Source: Cellvibrio zantedeschiae
GTDB lineage: Bacteria > Pseudomonadota > Gammaproteobacteria > Pseudomonadales > Cellvibrionaceae
DNA: 64,000 nucleotides
Reading direction: 5' to 3'
NCBI RefSeq assembly: GCF_014652535.1
Contig: NZ_BMYZ01000001.1
Location: 1,612,001 to 1,676,000, forward strand
Shown here: positions 59,739 through 64,000 of the stretch, in pieces
Layout of the letters: each line of letters opens with the position of its first letter
Position numbering within the stretch: the stretch's first letter is position 1
Translations under genes and position numbers: made by a program
The notes under the pieces: model-generated
Database searches by the model: none
The model's input: only the letters and a program-made list of their open reading frames with translations
What the model was told of the DNA's origin: nothing

Positions 59739-60423
59739 TAAATTTATTGGCAACAACAGCGAACTCAGCCGCACGCAAATTCATATTGCGATCAAACAAG
59801 GCTTGATTACGGTTAACGATCAGCTGATCAACAAAACCAACACGCAGATTAATACCGGCGATAAAGTTATTTGTAATGGCGAAATAATTGAAGAGCGCAA
59901 GCTACGTTATTTAATGCTTCATAAACCTGCCGGATATGTTTCTGCCAATTCAGACAGTGAACACCCTACGCTCTTGGACTTAATTGATTTACCTTTTAAG
60001 CACGAGTTACAAATTGCGGGCCGCCTTGATTTGGATACTACCGGCCTGGTTTTGTTGACCGATGACGGACAATGGAATCATAAAATTACGTCGCCCAAAC
60101 ACATGCACACCAAAAGCTATTTAGTGACTACTGTAAATGCAATCACCAAAGATCTAATTGTCAGCTTCGCTGAAGGTTTATTGCTTAAAGGCGAGACGAA
60201 AAAAACTTTACCCGCAGAACTTAGCATTCTTGATTCCCACCAGGCACGTTTAAGTATTTGTGAAGGGAAATATCATCAAGTAAAACGTATGTTCGCAGCC
60301 GTTGGCAACCATGTGATTGCCTTACATCGTGAGCGCATAGGTGCAATTCATTTGGATGATAACCTGCAACCTGGAAAATTTCGTTCGCTGACCAGCGATG
60401 AAATTGCGAGCTTTGAGAAATAA
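59728..60423 (+). CDS. rsuA: 16S rRNA pseudouridine(516) synthase, RsuA family
   Basis: A 231-residue protein with an S4 RNA-binding domain at about residues 1-50 and a pseudouridine synthase domain with catalytic Asp101 in GRLDLDTTGL. EGKYHQVKRMFAAVGNHV is typical of the RsuA branch. Assignment to position 516 of 16S rRNA rests on similarity; RluE/RluF-type paralogues are close alternatives. It starts inside truC and ends 2 bases before rsmC, so the three RNA-modification genes form one unit. Confidence 0.82.
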   Translation: MRLDKFIGNNSELSRTQIHIAIKQGLITVNDQLINKTNTQINTGDKVICNGEIIEERKLRYLMLHKPAGYVSANSDSEHPTLLDLIDLPFKHELQIAGRLDLDTTGLVLLTDDGQWNHKITSPKHMHTKSYLVTTVNAITKDLIVSFAEGLLLKGETKKTLPAELSILDSHQARLSICEGKYHQVKRMFAAVGNHVIALHRERIGAIHLDDNLQPGKFRSLTSDEIASFEK

Positions 60424-60425
60424 TC

Positions 60426-61469
60426 ATGACAGACGCGCCTACAACATGGCTTTTGCGCAACATTCATCAGCACTCCACCGAGTGTAGCATTTGGCTTAGT
60501 GACGAAAATGTCCTGCGCCAGTTACCAACTGAAAATAGCTGGCCGAATAAACCAGCATTCATTACCAATCGTTGGGATATTGCTGAACACGCCAAAAAGC
60601 TGGGCTTCAACACACAATTCAGTGATTTTGATTTAACAACCGTTGCTGACAACAGCATTGATCATATTTTTTATCGTATTTCCAAAGAAAAGGCAGTTAC
60701 CCATCATTTGATAAACGAGGCGCAACGCATACTCAAACCACAAGGCCAGTTATGGATAAGTGGTCAAAAAAATGAAGGTATAAAAACTTATATTGAAAAG
60801 GCTAGCACTTTATTTGGTTGTGAAAAAAATATTCAAAAAGATGGCGTATGTTATTCCAGCAAACTCACCAAGAACACTAATTCGGGTTCGCTGTTGGTTG
60901 ATGAGGATTATGCTAATTTGCGTGAAACTATCTACCTGGATGGCAAAACCTTATTCAGTAAACCTGGACAGTTCGGTTGGAATAAAATTGATCAAGGCAG
61001 CGAGTTTTTAATTACTGAAATCACTCCACTATTATCACCCCAATCTTTTAATCACTGTCTGGACTTAGGTTGCGGATATGGATACCTAAGCATAGCGAGC
61101 CTGCATTTACCAATTCTTAAGCGCACATTAACGGATAATAACGCTGCAGCGCTTGCCACAGCAAAAGCGAATTGCCAGCTCTTGAACATCGCAGCTGAAA
61201 TCATTGCTAGCGATGCAGGTGGAGAATTAAAAAATCAATTTGATTTAATTCTATGCAATCCACCTTTTCATCAAGGTTTTAGTGTTGATGAAGACCTAAC
61301 CGATAAATTTTTGCGCAATGCCACAAAATTATTAACACCAAATGGCATCGCTTATTTTGTAGTCAATCAATTTATTGCATTGGAAAAAAAGGCACTCCCC
61401 TATTTCAAGCAAGTAAATTTAATCGCGCAAAATAAGAGTTTTAAAGTCGTTGAATTGCGCAAAAACTAG
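60426..61469 (+). CDS. rsmC: 16S rRNA guanine(1207)-N2-methyltransferase
   Basis: A 347-residue protein with two methyltransferase-like halves. The N-terminal half is degenerate. The C-terminal half has the SAM-binding CLDLGCGYGYLSIA and the catalytic NPPFHQG motif of RsmC/RlmG enzymes, which methylate G1207 of 16S rRNA. Length and motifs favour RsmC over RlmG. It follows the RsuA-type gene by 2 bases. Confidence 0.88.
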   Translation: MTDAPTTWLLRNIHQHSTECSIWLSDENVLRQLPTENSWPNKPAFITNRWDIAEHAKKLGFNTQFSDFDLTTVADNSIDHIFYRISKEKAVTHHLINEAQRILKPQGQLWISGQKNEGIKTYIEKASTLFGCEKNIQKDGVCYSSKLTKNTNSGSLLVDEDYANLRETIYLDGKTLFSKPGQFGWNKIDQGSEFLITEITPLLSPQSFNHCLDLGCGYGYLSIASLHLPILKRTLTDNNAAALATAKANCQLLNIAAEIIASDAGGELKNQFDLILCNPPFHQGFSVDEDLTDKFLRNATKLLTPNGIAYFVVNQFIALEKKALPYFKQVNLIAQNKSFKVVELRKN

Positions 61470-61560
61470 GTCAATTTGCCGCATTCTGTACACCGGGTTT
61501 ACATGCTGTGGAGATATTAACCAAACGCAGCTATATAGATGATTTTTTTAGGAAAAAGGG

Positions 61561-61600
61561 TTGACCAAGCAAAGTCTCATCTATATTATGCGCACCACTT
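61561..61600 (+). promoter_or_regulatory. Strong tRNA promoter with GC-rich discriminator
   Basis: TTGACC at 61561-61566, a 17-base spacer, TATTAT at 61584-61589, then GCGCACC. TATGCGCACCACTT at 61587-61600 repeats the sequence found at the tRNA-Pro promoter exactly. Confidence 0.78.
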
Positions 61601-61619
61601 CCACAGAGGAAGTCACCGA

Positions 61620-61695
61620 TCCGCCTTAGCTCAGTCGGTAGAGCAAATGACTGTTAATCATTGGGTCGCTGGTTCGAGTCCAGCAGGCGGAGCCA
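61620..61695 (+). tRNA. tRNA-Asn (GUU anticodon)
   Basis: A 76-base cloverleaf, acceptor TCCGCCT/GGCGGA, anticodon GTT in CTGTTAA, with encoded CCA. A terminator follows, so it is monocistronic. Confidence 0.97.
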
Positions 61696-61707
61696 AATTT
61701 AACGAAG

Positions 61708-61736
61708 AAGGCTGCATGAAAATGCGGCCTTTTTTG
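61708..61736 (+). terminator. Intrinsic terminator after tRNA-Asn
   Basis: AAGGCTGCAT at 61708-61717 pairs, with one G-U, with ATGCGGCCTT at 61722-61731 around a GAAA loop and is followed by T-rich sequence. Confidence 0.85.
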
Positions 61737-61803
61737 TGTGTGAAAGAAACATACAGATTGGTTAAATAAATCACCCTATCTTTACCTTTAGCGGAGACAT
61801 TCC

Positions 61804-62085
61804 ATGTTTAAAGTAAACGAATACTTCAACGGCGCGGTTAAGTCTATCGCCTTTCAAACTGAAACCTTACCTGCCACCGTTGGCGTAATGGCTAAGGGTG
61901 ACTACGAATTCGGCACCAGCCAAAAAGAATACATGACCGTAGTGAGTGGTAGCTTGACCGTGGTATTGCCAGGTAGCGATAAAGCTGAAACTTTTAAAGA
62001 AGGCCAAACCTTTATTGTTGAAGCTCACCAAAAATTCAAAGTAACTGCAGATGTAGAAACCTCTTACCTCTGCAAATACGAATAA
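61804..62085 (+). CDS. ppnP: Pyrimidine/purine nucleoside phosphorylase (DUF1255)
   Basis: A 93-residue cupin-fold protein. The [16 protein letters not shown] opening and [10 protein letters not shown]-like ending ([11 protein letters not shown]) match PpnP (YaiE), which phosphorolyses several nucleosides. GGAG lies eight bases before the ATG. It is separated from tRNA-Asn by a terminator and ends at another. Confidence 0.9.
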   Translation: MFKVNEYFNGAVKSIAFQTETLPATVGVMAKGDYEFGTSQKEYMTVVSGSLTVVLPGSDKAETFKEGQTFIVEAHQKFKVTADVETSYLCKYE

Positions 62086-62102
62086 TCGCTTTTCAGCTCC
62101 TC

Positions 62103-62129
62103 AAATGCCCGCATCAGCGGGCATTTTTG
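62103..62129. terminator. Bidirectional intrinsic terminator
   Basis: AAATGCCCGC at 62103-62112 pairs with GCGGGCATTT at 62117-62126 around an ATCA loop, then a T-run. Between the convergent ppnP and LysR genes. Confidence 0.9.
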
Positions 62130-62130
62130 T

Positions 62131-63027
62131 TTAGCTAATCCGCTCTTTTAAATACTTAATTAATGCCGTCATACGATAGGCTTGATATTTACGCTCCTTG
62201 TAAAGTAAATATAAGGGTGAAGGTTGGCCAAGAAAGCGGCCCGCGAGCACCTCCACCAAAGTGCCCGAGGCAAGCTCTTCAGCAACATCAAGGGCAGATT
62301 TGTACGCAACCCCTTTACCTTCTACTGCCCAACGCTTTACCAGCTCGCCATCGTTAGCAGATCTATCGCCCGTTACGTTGAGCGTGACCAGATCCTTTTC
62401 GCATTCAAACTGCCACTTGCTGTATGGCCTTCCGTTGAGATAAAACAATAAGCAGTTGTGCTCAAGCAGGTCTTGCAATTCCTTTATGGGTGTATGCCTT
62501 GCGAGGTAATCTGGCGAAGCGACTAATACTCGACGGTTATCACAGAGTTTTGCAGCAATTAAGCTTGAGTCTTTTGGCTGACCGTAGCGGATAACAATGT
62601 CTAATTCATCCCTATATAAATCCTGAATTAAATCAGACACATGCAAGATAAACTTAACCTTGGGATTCAACTCCTGAAACTGGTTTAACAAGGCTAACAA
62701 ATAGTGACGTCCTATATCTGACGGCAAACCAATTCGAATCTCCCCTGCTACCAAGGTTTGCCTGTTACGAAGCTCGTTCTCAGCTATATCCAGCGTACCT
62801 AATATTTGCTGCAAATGAGGAATGAAAGCCTCCCCAGCAGCGCTGAGACGCAGGCTCCGGGTTGTTCGTTCAAACAGGCTAACATCTAGCGCGACTTCCA
62901 AGCGTTTGATGGCTGCGGAGACTGCAGCGGTGGTCATATTGAGTTGCCGCCCCACCTCACTCATATTGCCACGTTCCGCAACCTGTATAAGAAGCTCCAA
63001 ATCTTGTAGGGAATATGACCTAGCCAT
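62131..63027 (-). CDS. LysR-family transcriptional regulator
   Basis: A 298-residue regulator. The helix-turn-helix (GNMSEVGRQLNMTTAAVSAAIKRLE) is at about residues 15-39, followed by a linker helix and a periplasmic-binding-like effector domain. It is transcribed away from an MDR dehydrogenase gene; LysR regulators typically control such a divergent neighbour. The effector is unknown. Confidence 0.9.
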   Translation of the reverse strand: MARSYSLQDLELLIQVAERGNMSEVGRQLNMTTAAVSAAIKRLEVALDVSLFERTTRSLRLSAAGEAFIPHLQQILGTLDIAENELRNRQTLVAGEIRIGLPSDIGRHYLLALLNQFQELNPKVKFILHVSDLIQDLYRDELDIVIRYGQPKDSSLIAAKLCDNRRVLVASPDYLARHTPIKELQDLLEHNCLLFYLNGRPYSKWQFECEKDLVTLNVTGDRSANDGELVKRWAVEGKGVAYKSALDVAEELASGTLVEVLAGRFLGQPSPLYLLYKERKYQAYRMTALIKYLKERIS

Positions 63028-63132
63028 TTCATCCTCTTTATCAAATAGTATTTAATAGTTTTTCAAATGACTGCCACATTATCAAAATTCGCACTTAGGG
63101 TTAAGCTAGATCTACATTCTCAGGAGACTTTT
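63028..63132. promoter_or_regulatory. Divergent LysR/dehydrogenase promoter region
   Basis: A 105-base spacer between oppositely transcribed genes, the usual site of a LysR operator. A short dyad could be expected here but no strong T-N11-A palindrome is obvious to me. A good Shine-Dalgarno (AGGAG) precedes the dehydrogenase ATG. Confidence 0.45.
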
Positions 63133-64000
63133 ATGACTACAGAAAATTTTATGAAAGCCGTTGGCCTCAAAGCCTATCTTCCCATTAGTGATACCAATTC
63201 ATTAGTTGATGTACAGCTTCCCGTTCCAACGCCCGGTGAGCGCGATCTCTTAATCAAGGTTGAGGCTATTTCGGTCAATCCTGTCGATACCAAGGTGCGC
63301 AGCCCCAAAAGCAAAGTTGAAGAAAACTACCGCGTATTGGGATGGGACGCGGTAGGTACAGTCGTTGCGGTGGGCAGCAAGGTTGAGTTGTTTAATGCTG
63401 GCGACGAGGTCTTTTACGCTGGCGATATCACTCGTCCGGGCAGCAATAGCGAATTTCAGTTGGTCGATGAGCGCATCGCGGGGCGCAAACCCAAAAGCCT
63501 AAGTAATGCAGAGGCAGCTGCCCTGCCTTTAACCGCTATCACCGCGAGCGAGGGTCTGTTTGAACGTTTGGGAATCAGCGAAGGAAAATCTGCAGGGAAA
63601 ACCTTATTAATTATCGGTGGAGCCGGAGGTGTTGGCTCAATCGCTATTCAACTTGCAAAACAAATTTCCGGTTTAAAAATCATTGCCACCGCATCGCGCC
63701 CTGAATCAGCCGACTGGTGCCGCAGCCTCGGTGCAGATGTAGTTATCGATCACCACAAAGATATGGTTCAGGAATTTCGCGCCCAGGGCATTCAATATGC
63801 GGATTATATTTTTTGCTTAAACTCCACTGCTAAATATTGGCCAGTCATGAGCGAACTCATCGCGCCTCAAAGTATTATCTGCTCTATTGTTGAACCGGAA
63901 GCGCCGCTGGATTTAAATCTTCTCAAATCAAAATCTGCGCATTTTGTATGGGAATTTATGTTTACCCGTTCAATGTATAAAACCGCTGATATGGTGGAAC
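63133..64000 (+). CDS. MDR-family zinc-type alcohol dehydrogenase / quinone oxidoreductase, 5' part
   Basis: 289 residues are visible and the gene continues past the window end. The N-terminus MKAVGLKAYLP and GWDAVGTVVAVGS fit medium-chain dehydrogenases, and the NAD(P)-binding loop GGAGGVGSIAIQLAK is near residue 155. The catalytic-zinc cysteine and histidine of true alcohol dehydrogenases are not evident, so it is more likely a zinc-free NADPH:quinone or enone reductase. The start is preceded by AGGAG, and the gene is divergent from a LysR regulator. Confidence 0.87.
   Translation, partial: MTTENFMKAVGLKAYLPISDTNSLVDVQLPVPTPGERDLLIKVEAISVNPVDTKVRSPKSKVEENYRVLGWDAVGTVVAVGSKVELFNAGDEVFYAGDITRPGSNSEFQLVDERIAGRKPKSLSNAEAAALPLTAITASEGLFERLGISEGKSAGKTLLIIGGAGGVGSIAIQLAKQISGLKIIATASRPESADWCRSLGADVVIDHHKDMVQEFRAQGIQYADYIFCLNSTAKYWPVMSELIAPQSIICSIVEPEAPLDLNLLKSKSAHFVWEFMFTRSMYKTADMVE

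Noticed and set aside
61539-61769. 76-codon frame across tRNA-Asn
   Set aside because: It reads through the tRNA and its terminator; no start signal and the peptide is a translated tRNA.
1-64000. CRISPR arrays, prophage, insertion sequences or defence islands
   Set aside because: No regularly spaced repeats, transposase, integrase or phage genes were found; the gene content is essentially housekeeping.

Overview
The window comes from a gammaproteobacterium of about 45% G+C. The gene content points to a Cellvibrio-like member of the Cellvibrionaceae: secreted esterases, a secreted beta-helix protein, a GlyGly-CTERM protein, and Pseudomonas-like gene orders around nuo, lolCDE-PilZ-sthA-mfd-csiV and gpsA-sixA. 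The assignment is inferred from family resemblance and gene order. No database search was possible.

Positions 1-6050 hold the end of a 4-alpha-glucanotransferase (malQ), a small PilZ protein, a secreted alpha/beta hydrolase, a 750-nt spacer with a palindromic element, and a 1038-residue protein that resembles the animal phosphorylase-kinase alpha/beta subunit along most of its length. Positions 6050-14520 carry minus-strand genes: a secreted beta-helix protein, a small membrane protein, a periplasmic cyclophilin with a GlyGly-CTERM tail, an HPP-family membrane protein, a DEDDh exonuclease, and an overlapping DUF3999/DUF2339 pair. Positions 14680-17553 hold pabB, a dienelactone-hydrolase-like gene and thrH.

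Positions 17627-32590 are a complete 13-gene complex I operon (nuoA, B, fused CD, E to N) on the minus strand. Many of its junctions overlap, and it ends in a clear terminator. Divergent from it is cysH, whose cysteines indicate an iron-sulfur APS reductase. Then follow a DUF2062 gene, lolC-lolD-lolE, a PilZ protein with a helical insertion, a small BamE-like lipoprotein-fold candidate, sthA, mfd, csiV, pgm, a nitrilase-family amidase, an MFS transporter, aroC and a secreted esterase.

From 50600 there is prmB followed by a nucleotidyltransferase-family gene broken by a one-base frameshift, then folE. A minus-strand operon follows: gpsA, DUF4389, a sixA broken by an internal deletion, an alpha/beta hydrolase and a DUF4892/OmpA-like gene. 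After a flavin reductase come a tRNA cluster (Pro-Arg-His), folD, three RNA-modification genes (truC, rsuA-like, rsmC), tRNA-Asn, ppnP, a LysR regulator, and a divergent MDR-family dehydrogenase that runs off the end.

Most of the window is core chromosome. I found no phage, insertion sequence, CRISPR array or defence island. The least explained items are the eukaryote-like phosphorylase-kinase-subunit homologue near malQ, the DUF2339/DUF3999 membrane pair, the two fresh-looking pseudogenes, and several palindromic elements in promoter regions.
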